In this document: one piece after another, positions 7,555 through 14,882 of the stretch | How the letters are laid out: each line of letters opens with the position of its first letter | Position numbering within the stretch: position 1 is the stretch's first letter | DNA from: Bacillota bacterium | GTDB taxonomy: Bacteria > Bacillota > Clostridia > Oscillospirales > Ruminococcaceae | NCBI GenBank assembly: GCA_023395435.1 | Contig: JAEWZG010000144.1 | Span: 1 to 20,216 of the forward strand | Direction: 5' to 3' | Length of the DNA stretch: 20,216 bases | Notes under the pieces: generated by a model | The model's database searches: none | The model's input: only the letters and a program-made list of their open reading frames with translations | What the model was told of the DNA's origin: nothing | Position numbers and translations under genes: made by a program

Positions 7555-7590
7555 AAATAAGGTGGAATAAAATCCACCTTATTTTATTTT
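7555..7590 (+). terminator. Rho-independent terminator after the zinc-ribbon gene
   Basis: AAATAAGGTGGA (7555-7566) pairs perfectly with TCCACCTTATTT (7573-7584) around a 6-nt loop, followed by ATTTT. The 12-bp stem begins 9 nt after the stop codon and isolates the zinc-ribbon gene from the next unit. Confidence 0.88.
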
Positions 7591-7597
7591 AAAAACC

Positions 7598-7626
7598 TTT
7601 AAAATCGTTTAATTGTGTGTTATAAT
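7598..7626 (+). promoter_or_regulatory. Extended -10 promoter of the lipoprotein/two-component unit
   Basis: TATAAT at 7621-7626 is preceded by TGTGT, matching the Gram-positive extended -10 (TRTGN). TTTAAA at 7598-7603 is a 4 of 6 -35 box with a 17-nt spacer. It lies directly after a terminator and 63 nt before the lipoprotein start, so it probably drives the long downstream gene series. Confidence 0.65.
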
Positions 7627-7689
7627 AAATTAACTATTGAGCAGGAATATATGTTCTTTAGAATTTTGAAGTTAAATGACGGGGGAAGT

Positions 7690-9018
7690 ATGGAAAACAA
7701 AGCAGCTCTTATTATAGCTTTATGTCTGCTTGCAACATTGCTTTCAGGCTGTACATTTACTAGCATAGGGATTGAAGGAGTTTTGTATGCTCCGAAATTA
7801 AGCAAGGAGCAGACTGAAATTCACGATGCCCTTATTAAAAGTGTTGGAAAGAATATTCAGCTTAAATATCCGAATAATGGGGAAAAGCGTTCTGCCTTTG
7901 TTATATGTAATCTTGATGATGAGCCTTCTGATGAAGCAATCGTATTTTATAAAAGAATTAATACATCAACATCTGAAAGCACAATAAGAATTAATGTGCT
8001 TGACCAGATTAACGGGAAATGGCAGTCAGTATACGACAGTCATCAGGCTGGTGAAGAGGTTGACAAGGTTATTGTATCTCCAATTGGGAATGGGAAGCAG
8101 ATATATCTTTCTGTAGGCTTTGGTATTACAAATCAGACCGATAAGACAATGCAGGTATACAAATATTCCAAAGGCGTTCTTGAAAATATCCACACGGAAA
8201 CTTATTCAATCATGGATATACTCGACCTTGACAATGATAAGTATAATGAAATAATTTCAATCAGCAAGCCAAGTGGGAATGAACCGCCAATATTCAATAT
8301 GTGTAAGTTCTATGTTCAGGGTGACAGAGTGACTTTGAATCAAAACAGCGTAAAAATGCGAAATGATTCAGTTTCCTTTGCAAATATGGAAAATGGAATG
8401 CTTGATGATAATACAAAAGCACTTTATATTGATAGTGTCAGGGGTGACGGAAATATCCAGACCGAAGTTATTTATTTTAAGGATAACAAGCTGGAAAATC
8501 CATTTATAGATAATACCTTTGCTGAAAAAACAGTAAGACAGGCTGGATATTTTTCAAAGGATATTGATAACGACGGGAATATTGAAATCCCCACTGTAAC
8601 ACCATTTACAGGATATATTGGGGCTGATCCATTAAAAGAAATTGTATACAATACTGCATGGAAGACTTTTGACATTAATGGCACTCTCAGCAATAAATAT
8701 AATAGCTATTATAATATCAACAAGTCATATGCATTTGTTATTCTTGATAGATGGGCTGGAAAAGTAACAATAAAAACAGACACTATTTCTGACGAAATAA
8801 TATTTTATAAATATGATGGTGAATTGAAGGATGATATGATTGAACTTATGAGAATTAAAGTTTCAACTCATCAGAAGACGTCTGAATACATCTCGAAGGG
8901 CTATTATCTTATTAAATCTCAGGGGCAGTTGGATTATTTAATAAAACAGGTTAATTCCAAGAATAAAGATTTTCTAATGACAGATTCAGAAATTAACGAT
9001 TGTTTCCATATCTTATAA
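7690..9018 (+). CDS. Lipoprotein with calcium-loop-like (FG-GAP/VCBS-type) motifs
   Basis: This 442-residue protein begins with a lipoprotein signal peptide (hydrophobic 5-18) and the lipobox LLSGC, predicting lipidation at Cys21 and display on the outer face of the membrane. The mature part is beta-strand rich. It holds two acidic loops of the DxDxDxxxE kind, DLDNDKYNE (179-187) and DIDNDGNIE (291-299), like the calcium sites of FG-GAP/VCBS beta-propellers. No catalytic motif was recognised. The ATG at 7690 has a GGGGG site just upstream; the frame upstream of it (7615) overlaps the promoter. It is 22 nt before a response regulator and sensor kinase pair, so it may be an accessory sensing or target protein for that system. 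That role is inference from position only. Confidence 0.85.
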   Translation: MENKAALIIALCLLATLLSGCTFTSIGIEGVLYAPKLSKEQTEIHDALIKSVGKNIQLKYPNNGEKRSAFVICNLDDEPSDEAIVFYKRINTSTSESTIRINVLDQINGKWQSVYDSHQAGEEVDKVIVSPIGNGKQIYLSVGFGITNQTDKTMQVYKYSKGVLENIHTETYSIMDILDLDNDKYNEIISISKPSGNEPPIFNMCKFYVQGDRVTLNQNSVKMRNDSVSFANMENGMLDDNTKALYIDSVRGDGNIQTEVIYFKDNKLENPFIDNTFAEKTVRQAGYFSKDIDNDGNIEIPTVTPFTGYIGADPLKEIVYNTAWKTFDINGTLSNKYNSYYNINKSYAFVILDRWAGKVTIKTDTISDEIIFYKYDGELKDDMIELMRIKVSTHQKTSEYISKGYYLIKSQGQLDYLIKQVNSKNKDFLMTDSEINDCFHIL

Positions 9019-9040
9019 TTGATAGAAGGGAAGATTCAAT

Positions 9041-9751
9041 ATGAAGAAGATACTTGTTTGTGAGGATGAAGACGTAATCAGAGAATTCGTTGTTATCAAC
9101 CTTAAGCGAGCCGGTTATGATGTTGTTGATGTAAACTGTGGGGAAGAAGCTATAAAAGTTTTTGATCAGATGAACGGTAATTTTGATGTTGCACTACTCG
9201 ATATAATGATGCCAGGAATTGATGGATTCCAGGTTTGCAAAAAATTACGTGAGAGGAGCAGTAAGCTCGGAATTATTATGCTATCAGCGAAAACTCAGGA
9301 AATGGACAAGGTCAGCGGACTTATGATTGGTGCTGATGATTATATAACAAAGCCATTTTCACCGTCTGAGCTGGTTGCTAGAGTTGATGCTATATATAGA
9401 CGTGTCTGTATGACAAATTCTAAAAAAGATGATATACAGTTTTTAAAATCAGGTCCATTTACTCTTAATTTAAAGAGCAGAACAATATTCAAGAATGATG
9501 AACCACTTGACCTAACTCAGGTTGAATATCAAATTATTGAGTATTTTCTGAGAAATCAGAATATTGCTCTTGATAGGCAAAGCATCCTCAATCAGATATG
9601 GGGCGATAGCTATTATGGTGATGATAAGATTGTTGATGTAAATATCCGACGCATAAGAATGAAAATTGAGGACGAGCCTTCAAATCCTCGATACATACTA
9701 ACAATATGGGGTTTTGGTTATAAGTGGGAAGCAGGCAATCAAGATAACTAA
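9041..9751 (+). CDS. OmpR/PhoB-family response regulator
   Basis: This 236-residue cytoplasmic protein has a receiver domain (about 1-120) and a winged-helix DNA-binding domain (about 135-232). Receiver residues are complete: acidic Glu8/Asp9/Glu10, phosphoacceptor Asp54 in LLDIMMPG, Ser82 and Lys104 in DDYITKPFSP. The C-terminal part shows the PhoB-type pattern LTQVEYQIIEYFLRN, DKIVDVNIRRIRMKIE and YILTIWGFGYKW. A GAAGGGAAG site precedes the ATG. The sensor kinase follows after 30 nt and is the obvious partner. Regulated genes cannot be read from the sequence; the lipoprotein and its promoter upstream are natural candidates. Phosphate-type PhoB cannot be told apart from other OmpR-type regulators here, so no symbol is given. 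Confidence 0.95.
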   Translation: MKKILVCEDEDVIREFVVINLKRAGYDVVDVNCGEEAIKVFDQMNGNFDVALLDIMMPGIDGFQVCKKLRERSSKLGIIMLSAKTQEMDKVSGLMIGADDYITKPFSPSELVARVDAIYRRVCMTNSKKDDIQFLKSGPFTLNLKSRTIFKNDEPLDLTQVEYQIIEYFLRNQNIALDRQSILNQIWGDSYYGDDKIVDVNIRRIRMKIEDEPSNPRYILTIWGFGYKWEAGNQDN

Positions 9752-9781
9752 TAAATATAAACGCTGAGGGGAGGATTCGGG

Positions 9782-11206
9782 GTGGCAAAAAGGAGCATAA
9801 CTCAACGCTGGTTAATAAACAGCCTTGGTATTATACTTGTTATTTTAATAATAATTGAAGTTGTGTTCAGTGTTGCTGTTCAGAATTACTATTACAACTC
9901 AGCAAAGCAATATATGACTTCAAAGTTGAATCTGATTAACAGTATGCTGCTTAAAGCCTCACAGGATCAGTCGGCCAATTTTTCAACAGAATTAAGGAAT
10001 TATGTTCAGAACTTTTCTGACAAGGATAGTATGGAGCTTATGGCTATCAATATTGATGGAAATATTGCTCTAACATCGTCAGGTTTCACCCCTGATGAGG
10101 TAATTGATATGACGGATTACCATCAGGCAAGGGAAAACACGAACGGATATGGTTATCACATAAGTCGTCTTAAAAGCGGCGAAAAGGTAATGTCAATATG
10201 CGTGCTTGTCCCTGCCACAGGTACAAGCAAGTACGAAGCGTTAAAGCTTGTCACATCTATGTCTGAGGTCGACAGTCAGATTATCAGTTTTGTATTTATC
10301 ATTACAATTATTTTTGTAGCGATTATAATGCTTATGATTTTGTCTGGTTTGTATTTTGTTAAATCAATCGTTATCCCTGTAAGGCAGATTGGTTCAACAG
10401 CAAGGCTGTTTGCAACAGGTGATTTTTCTCAGCGTATAAAGAAGAAAAACGATGACGAGCTCGGTGAGCTTTGCGATATTATTAATAGTATGGCGGATGA
10501 GCTTTCTAATGCAGAATCGGTAAAGAATGAATTTATATCATCAGTTTCACATGAGCTTCGAACACCTTTGACCGCGATAAAAGGCTGGAGCGAAACTTTG
10601 AATGGAATTGAAGATCCGCAGATGATAAGAAAAGGTATGCGTGTTATCACAAGCGAAACTGAAAGACTTTCGCAAATGGTCGAAGAGCTTCTTGACTTCT
10701 CGCGTATTCAAAACGGAAGATTTACTTTGCAGAAATCAACCATGGATATCCTTGCGGAGCTTGGTGAAGCAGTACTTGTATATCAGGATAGAGCATATCG
10801 TGAAAAAATAAATGTTATATATTATGAGCCTGATATGTTACCATTTGTTTATGGTGACAAGAATAGATTAAGACAGGTTTTCATTAATATTATTGATAAT
10901 GCAATTAAATATTCAGATCCTGGCGACACTGTCACAATTGATGCTTCTGAAGAAGATAATATGATTGTAATTACTATTGCAGATACCGGTTGCGGAATAA
11001 GTGATGCTGATTTATCAAAGGTTAAGACAAAATTCTATAAGGCAAATCACAGCAGACGTGGTTCTGGAATAGGACTTGCAGTTGCTGATGAAATTGTCAA
11101 TATGCACGGTGGTACACTGACAATTACAAGTAAGGAAAACGTGGGCACAACAGTAACAATAACTTTACCTGCTATTGTTAAAAAGACCGAACCTGAACAG
11201 GAATAA
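9782..11206 (+). CDS. Sensor histidine kinase
   Basis: This 474-residue inner-membrane kinase pairs with the adjacent regulator. A first membrane segment (13-34) and a second (168-193) enclose an extracellular sensor region of about 130 residues, with a PAS/Cache-like size but no clear signature. HAMP spans about 194-246. The HisKA domain has the phosphoacceptor His257 in SVSHELRTPL. The ATPase domain has the N-box IDNAIKYS (Asn373), the G1 box DTGCGI (401-406) and the G2 box GSGIGLAV (427-434). Translation starts at GTG (9782-9784) behind GGGGAGG at 9768-9774. The compact HATPase lid resembles PhoR/ResE-type kinases. The signal is unknown. The lipoprotein encoded upstream is on the same side of the membrane as the sensor region. 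Confidence 0.95.
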   Translation: MAKRSITQRWLINSLGIILVILIIIEVVFSVAVQNYYYNSAKQYMTSKLNLINSMLLKASQDQSANFSTELRNYVQNFSDKDSMELMAINIDGNIALTSSGFTPDEVIDMTDYHQARENTNGYGYHISRLKSGEKVMSICVLVPATGTSKYEALKLVTSMSEVDSQIISFVFIITIIFVAIIMLMILSGLYFVKSIVIPVRQIGSTARLFATGDFSQRIKKKNDDELGELCDIINSMADELSNAESVKNEFISSVSHELRTPLTAIKGWSETLNGIEDPQMIRKGMRVITSETERLSQMVEELLDFSRIQNGRFTLQKSTMDILAELGEAVLVYQDRAYREKINVIYYEPDMLPFVYGDKNRLRQVFINIIDNAIKYSDPGDTVTIDASEEDNMIVITIADTGCGISDADLSKVKTKFYKANHSRRGSGIGLAVADEIVNMHGGTLTITSKENVGTTVTITLPAIVKKTEPEQE

Positions 11207-11236
11207 GCTTCTTTTAAAAGAAGAAAGGAATAATAA

Positions 11237-12190
11237 ATGGCAAATAAGAATACCGAAGATAAATGCAAATTTAAATCCAAGATAGGTGGTCAGGCTCTCA
11301 TTGAAGGAATTATGATGAGAGGAATTGATAAATCAGCAATGGCATGTCGACTTCCAAGTGGTGAAATTGATGTTGAAGAATGGGAAATCAATAATGGTAA
11401 GAACCGTCCATGGTATAAAAAGACACCTTTTGTAAGAGGCGTATTTAACTTTGTTGATACACTTGTTGAGGGATATAAATGCATAAGCAAATCTGCTGAT
11501 AAGCAGATGGTAGATGATGAGGAAGAGCCTTCAAAGTTTGAGGCGTGGCTTGAAAAAAAACTTGGCAACAAGATGATGCCTATTCTTACTACAATTGCTA
11601 CCATAATTGGCGTGATTCTTGCTATTGGATTATTTGTATTTATACCAACTTTTATCGTAAAATTCTTTGATAACTATATTGAAAGTAACTTCCTTCTTAC
11701 ACTTATTGAGGGTGGAATAAAAATTGCAATTTTTATCGTCTATCTGTGGCTAACTTCTAAGCTTAAAGACATTCAGACAACCTATGAATATCACGGTGCT
11801 GAGCATAAAACCATCACCTGCTATGAGTCTGGTGAGGAGCTTACTGTTGATAACATAAAAAAACATTCACGTTTTCATCCGCGTTGTGGAACAAGTTTTA
11901 TAATAATTGTACTTATTGTTAGCATACTTGTGTTTTCAGTAGTAACCTGGTCATCAAGATTAAAGAGAATGATTCTCAAGCTCTTGCTTTTACCATTAGT
12001 TATGGGAATAGCTTATGAGATAATTAAGCTTGCAGGCAGATATTCAAATCCGTTTACAAAAATAATTTCAGCTCCAGGTCTTGCACTTCAGAGACTTACA
12101 ACACGTGAGCCAAATGAGAAGCAGATTGAAGTCGCTATTGCCGCAATGGAAAGAGTAATCCCAGAAGATAAAGAGGAAGATAGATGGTAA
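11237..12190 (+). CDS. yqhQ: DUF1385 membrane protein, YqhQ family
   Basis: The 317-residue protein matches the conserved DUF1385/YqhQ family, whose function is not established. The diagnostic N-terminal segment IGGQALIEGIMMRG is at 16-29. HGAEHKTI (186-193) and HPRCGTSF (214-221) hold conserved His and Cys residues that could bind metal or form a catalytic site. Four likely membrane segments lie at about 114-137, 152-173, 218-238 and 247-263. AGAAAGGA precedes the ATG. A short palindrome CTTCTTTTAAAAGAAG (11208-11223) fills most of the 30-nt gap after the kinase gene. The stop overlaps the start of prmC by 7 nt. Family members commonly sit just upstream of prmC and prfA in Firmicutes, so the neighbourhood is conventional, but prfA is replaced here by recA. 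Confidence 0.92.
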   Translation: MANKNTEDKCKFKSKIGGQALIEGIMMRGIDKSAMACRLPSGEIDVEEWEINNGKNRPWYKKTPFVRGVFNFVDTLVEGYKCISKSADKQMVDDEEEPSKFEAWLEKKLGNKMMPILTTIATIIGVILAIGLFVFIPTFIVKFFDNYIESNFLLTLIEGGIKIAIFIVYLWLTSKLKDIQTTYEYHGAEHKTITCYESGEELTVDNIKKHSRFHPRCGTSFIIIVLIVSILVFSVVTWSSRLKRMILKLLLLPLVMGIAYEIIKLAGRYSNPFTKIISAPGLALQRLTTREPNEKQIEVAIAAMERVIPEDKEEDRW

Positions 12191-13038
12191 TAATGACCGT
12201 AGGCACATTATACAACAACGCAAAAGCAATACTTAAAATGACTGGCATAGAAAATTACAGTCAGGAGGCATTCTATATAATAGAAAAAGCAACAGGAATT
12301 AAAAAGCATGAGCTGCCAATAAAAGAAAATATACCTCTTGACAATTGCATTATTGAAGAAGTAAATGGCTATGTCAACAGGAGGAAATCAGGCGAGCCAT
12401 TGCAGTACATTCTCGGTGAATGGGAATTCTATTCTTTTAATTTCAAGGTCGGCGAGGGTGTTTTGATTCCACGCCAGGATACTGAAACTCTCGTTGAATC
12501 AGCACTTGAAAGCTTGAAAAATTTTGAAGAACCTGTTGTAGTTGACCTTTGTAGTGGTAGTGGATGTATCGCAATCTCAATAGAAAAAATGTGCAAGGGC
12601 TCAAAGGTTTTTGCTGTTGAGCTTTCAGATATGGCAATTCCTTATCTTCAAAAGAACATCAACGAAAACAATTCATTTGTCAAGCTGATTAAGGGTAATG
12701 TTTGCGACTCAAAGACTCTTGACAATCTCCCACAGGCTGATATGATAGTATCAAACCCACCTTATCTTACTCCACAGGATATGAGCTGTCTTCAGAAGGA
12801 AGTTACTTTTGAGCCTGAAATGGCACTTGCCGGTGGCGATGATGGGCTTCATTTTTATAGAGCAATAACAGCTTTATGGAAGAACAAACTTAAGGAAAAC
12901 GGCATGCTTGCCTTTGAATGCGGAATAAATCAACATGAGCAGATTAAAGAAATACTAATAGAAAACGGCTTTGATGATATTTGCTTTAAAGAGGACTTGT
13001 GTGGTATAATCAGAGTTGTTAAAGGACGGAAAAAATAG
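12184..13038 (+). CDS. prmC: Release factor glutamine N5-methyltransferase
   Basis: PrmC methylates the Gln of the GGQ loop of peptide chain release factors using S-adenosylmethionine. The 284-residue protein has an N-terminal helical domain that recognises the release factor (about 1-80) and a Rossmann-fold methyltransferase domain. LIPRQDTETLVE (94-105), the SAM-binding DLCSGSGCIA (121-130) and the catalytic NPPY (191-194) are all present. The start at 12184 overlaps the upstream gene by 7 nt and has GAGGA 6 nt before it; an ATG at 12193 is an alternative with poorer spacing. The release factor gene is not adjacent, unlike the usual prfA-prmC arrangement. A likely promoter for recA is embedded near its 3' end. 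Confidence 0.95.
   Translation: MVIMTVGTLYNNAKAILKMTGIENYSQEAFYIIEKATGIKKHELPIKENIPLDNCIIEEVNGYVNRRKSGEPLQYILGEWEFYSFNFKVGEGVLIPRQDTETLVESALESLKNFEEPVVVDLCSGSGCIAISIEKMCKGSKVFAVELSDMAIPYLQKNINENNSFVKLIKGNVCDSKTLDNLPQADMIVSNPPYLTPQDMSCLQKEVTFEPEMALAGGDDGLHFYRAITALWKNKLKENGMLAFECGINQHEQIKEILIENGFDDICFKEDLCGIIRVVKGRKK
12981..13010 (+). promoter_or_regulatory. Candidate recA promoter inside prmC
   Basis: TATAAT (13005-13010) preceded by TGTGG is a full extended -10 element (TRTGN plus TATAAT). TTGCTT (12981-12986) is a 3 of 6 -35 box at 18 nt. It lies about 65 nt before the recA start. The gap between prmC and recA is only 36 nt and has no other promoter. No Firmicute LexA box (GAAC-N4-GTTC) was seen around it, so SOS control is not evident. 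Confidence 0.5.
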
Positions 13039-13074
13039 CTATTAATATAAAAATACATATCAGGAGGATTATAT

Positions 13075-14247
13075 ATGGCATCAGATAAAAAGAAAATTGC
13101 AGAGATCAAAAAAAGAAATGACGGACCACTTTCAAGTGATGACAAGAAAAAAGCAATAGAAACAGCAATAGCACAGATTGAGAAGCAGTTTGGTGCAGGA
13201 GCAGTAATGAAGCTTGGTCAGTCTGCTGCCCTGAAGGTAGATTGCATACCAACAGGGTCACTTGCTCTTGATGCTGCTCTTGGTATCGGTGGAGTCCCTC
13301 GTGGGCGTATTGTTGAGATTTATGGGCCTGAAAGTTCAGGTAAAACAACAGTTTCCTTACAGATTATCGCAGAGGCTCAGAAGCGTGGCGGCGATGTTGC
13401 ATTCATCGACGTTGAGCATGCTCTTGATCCTGTTTATGCAAAAAATCTTGGTGTTGATATTGACAGCCTTCTCGTTTCACAGCCAGACTCTGGTGAACAG
13501 GCTCTCGAAATTGCCGAAGCTCTTGTACGTTCAGGCGCTATTGATGTAATAGTTGTTGACTCTGTAGCTGCTATGACAACAAAAGCTGAAATTGATGGCG
13601 AAATGGGTGATAATCATGTAGGTCAGCTTGCAAGACTTATGTCACAGGCTTTAAGAAAGCTTACATCCTCAATTTCTAAATCAAACTGTGTAGCAATCTT
13701 TATTAATCAGGTTCGTGAAAAAATAGGTGTTATTTATGGCAATCCTGAAACAACACCAGGTGGTCGTGCTTTAAAGTTCTATGCTTCTGTAAGAATGGAA
13801 GTAAGACGCGGTGAGGCTTTGAAGAACGGAACTGATATTATAGGTAACAGAACAAGATGCAAGGTCGTAAAAAATAAAGTTGCACCTCCATTCAAGGAGT
13901 GCGAATTTGATATTATGTATGGTACGGGTATTTCCCACGAAGGTGAGCTTGTTGATGTTGGTGTTGACCTTGGTTTCGTTCAGAAGGGTGGAGCATGGTA
14001 CAGCTACAATGATATGAAGCTTGGACAGGGTCGTGACAATGCAAAGAAATTCTTAAAGGACAATCCTGATATTGCTGAGGAAATTGAAGCAAAAATCCGT
14101 GCAGCTTTAGCCGGCAAAGAAGTTGAACCTGAAGAAGAAAAGATTACAAAGAAAACACCTGAAAAGAAATCAGCAAAGCAGGTAAGCATACAGATTGACG
14201 CTGAAGACGATTTTGAAGAATTTGCACCAGCTGAAGAAGTAGAATAA
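13075..14247 (+). CDS. recA: Recombinase RecA
   Basis: RecA forms ATP-dependent filaments on single-stranded DNA, catalyses strand exchange in homologous recombination, and triggers LexA self-cleavage. The 390-residue protein has the Walker A GPESSGKT (84-91), Walker B DVIVVDSVA (157-165), the DNA-binding loop regions around EIDGEMGDNHVG and NQVREKIGVIYGNPETTPGG, and a Lys/Glu-rich C-terminal tail (about 345-390). The tail and a charged N-terminal extension of about 20 residues make it longer than the usual 345-355. CAGGAGG lies 8 nt before the ATG. The stop TAA shares its last A with the recX start, which implies translational coupling. It may be transcribed both from the long upstream unit and from a promoter inside prmC. 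Confidence 0.98.
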   Translation: MASDKKKIAEIKKRNDGPLSSDDKKKAIETAIAQIEKQFGAGAVMKLGQSAALKVDCIPTGSLALDAALGIGGVPRGRIVEIYGPESSGKTTVSLQIIAEAQKRGGDVAFIDVEHALDPVYAKNLGVDIDSLLVSQPDSGEQALEIAEALVRSGAIDVIVVDSVAAMTTKAEIDGEMGDNHVGQLARLMSQALRKLTSSISKSNCVAIFINQVREKIGVIYGNPETTPGGRALKFYASVRMEVRRGEALKNGTDIIGNRTRCKVVKNKVAPPFKECEFDIMYGTGISHEGELVDVGVDLGFVQKGGAWYSYNDMKLGQGRDNAKKFLKDNPDIAEEIEAKIRAALAGKEVEPEEEKITKKTPEKKSAKQVSIQIDAEDDFEEFAPAEEVE

Positions 14248-14882
14248 TGTCAGAGCTAAAGAAAATATTAAGCATAGAAAAATACAAAGGGAGTACTTAT
14301 TGTGTAGAAATTGAGAATGAAGATAACATTTATCTTCATTCTTCAATTATTTCAGAATTTCATCTCAAAGCTGATATGACTATTCCACAACCTGCCCTTG
14401 AAGAAGTTGTTTTTCAGAATGATTATAGAAAAGCAAAAGAGCGCGCATTGTATCTTCTTGATTACCGCGACCATTCATATAAGGAGCTTTACGATAAGCT
14501 ACGGAAGAATTACACTCCTGAAATATGCAAGACTGTAATGGATAAATTATGTGAAATCGGAGTAATTGACGATAGGAAGTATGCCCAGCGCTATGCAAGG
14601 TATCTTTTTGAGGTTAAAAAATCAGGGAAGTACAAAGCAAAGGCTGAAATGTTCAAAAAAGGCATTGATAAGGATATTATCAATGAACTTCTTGATGAAT
14701 ATGACGAAGATACTACTGATAGACTCAAAGAATTAGTTGAGAAAAAATATGTACGTTATCTTGTTGATCAGAAGGGCGTGCAGAAGGTTTTTAACGCTCT
14801 TGTCAGATATGGATATTCATATTCTGATGTAAAAGCAGTTATAAAAGATTTTATGGATGAGGTTGAGTTTAATGGCGATTAA
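14247..14882 (+). CDS. recX: Regulatory protein RecX
   Basis: RecX binds RecA and modulates, usually restrains, filament growth and activity. The 211-residue protein has the three-helix tandem repeat organisation of the family. Its clearest motifs are RALYLLDYRDHSYKEL (66-81), in the family position RAL..L..R.rS..EL, and LCEIGVIDDRKYAQRYARYL (101-120). A beta-strand N-terminal segment (about 1-50) is typical of Firmicute members. Its ATG overlaps the recA TAA by one base (TAATG), and no strong ribosome site is present, so translation probably depends on ribosomes finishing recA. Its 3' end overlaps rimO by 11 nt. Confidence 0.95.
   Translation: MSELKKILSIEKYKGSTYCVEIENEDNIYLHSSIISEFHLKADMTIPQPALEEVVFQNDYRKAKERALYLLDYRDHSYKELYDKLRKNYTPEICKTVMDKLCEIGVIDDRKYAQRYARYLFEVKKSGKYKAKAEMFKKGIDKDIINELLDEYDEDTTDRLKELVEKKYVRYLVDQKGVQKVFNALVRYGYSYSDVKAVIKDFMDEVEFNGD

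Noticed and set aside
13011..13074. LexA (SOS) operator upstream of recA
   Set aside because: No GAAC-N4-GTTC or close variant was found in the gap or in the end of prmC.
13262..13549. 95-residue plus-strand frame within recA
   Set aside because: It is an out-of-frame shadow of highly conserved recA sequence.
14857..14871. Upstream ATG giving rimO five extra residues
   Set aside because: GAGG is well placed for the ATG at 14872, which also yields the expected family N-terminus; the earlier ATG has no site.
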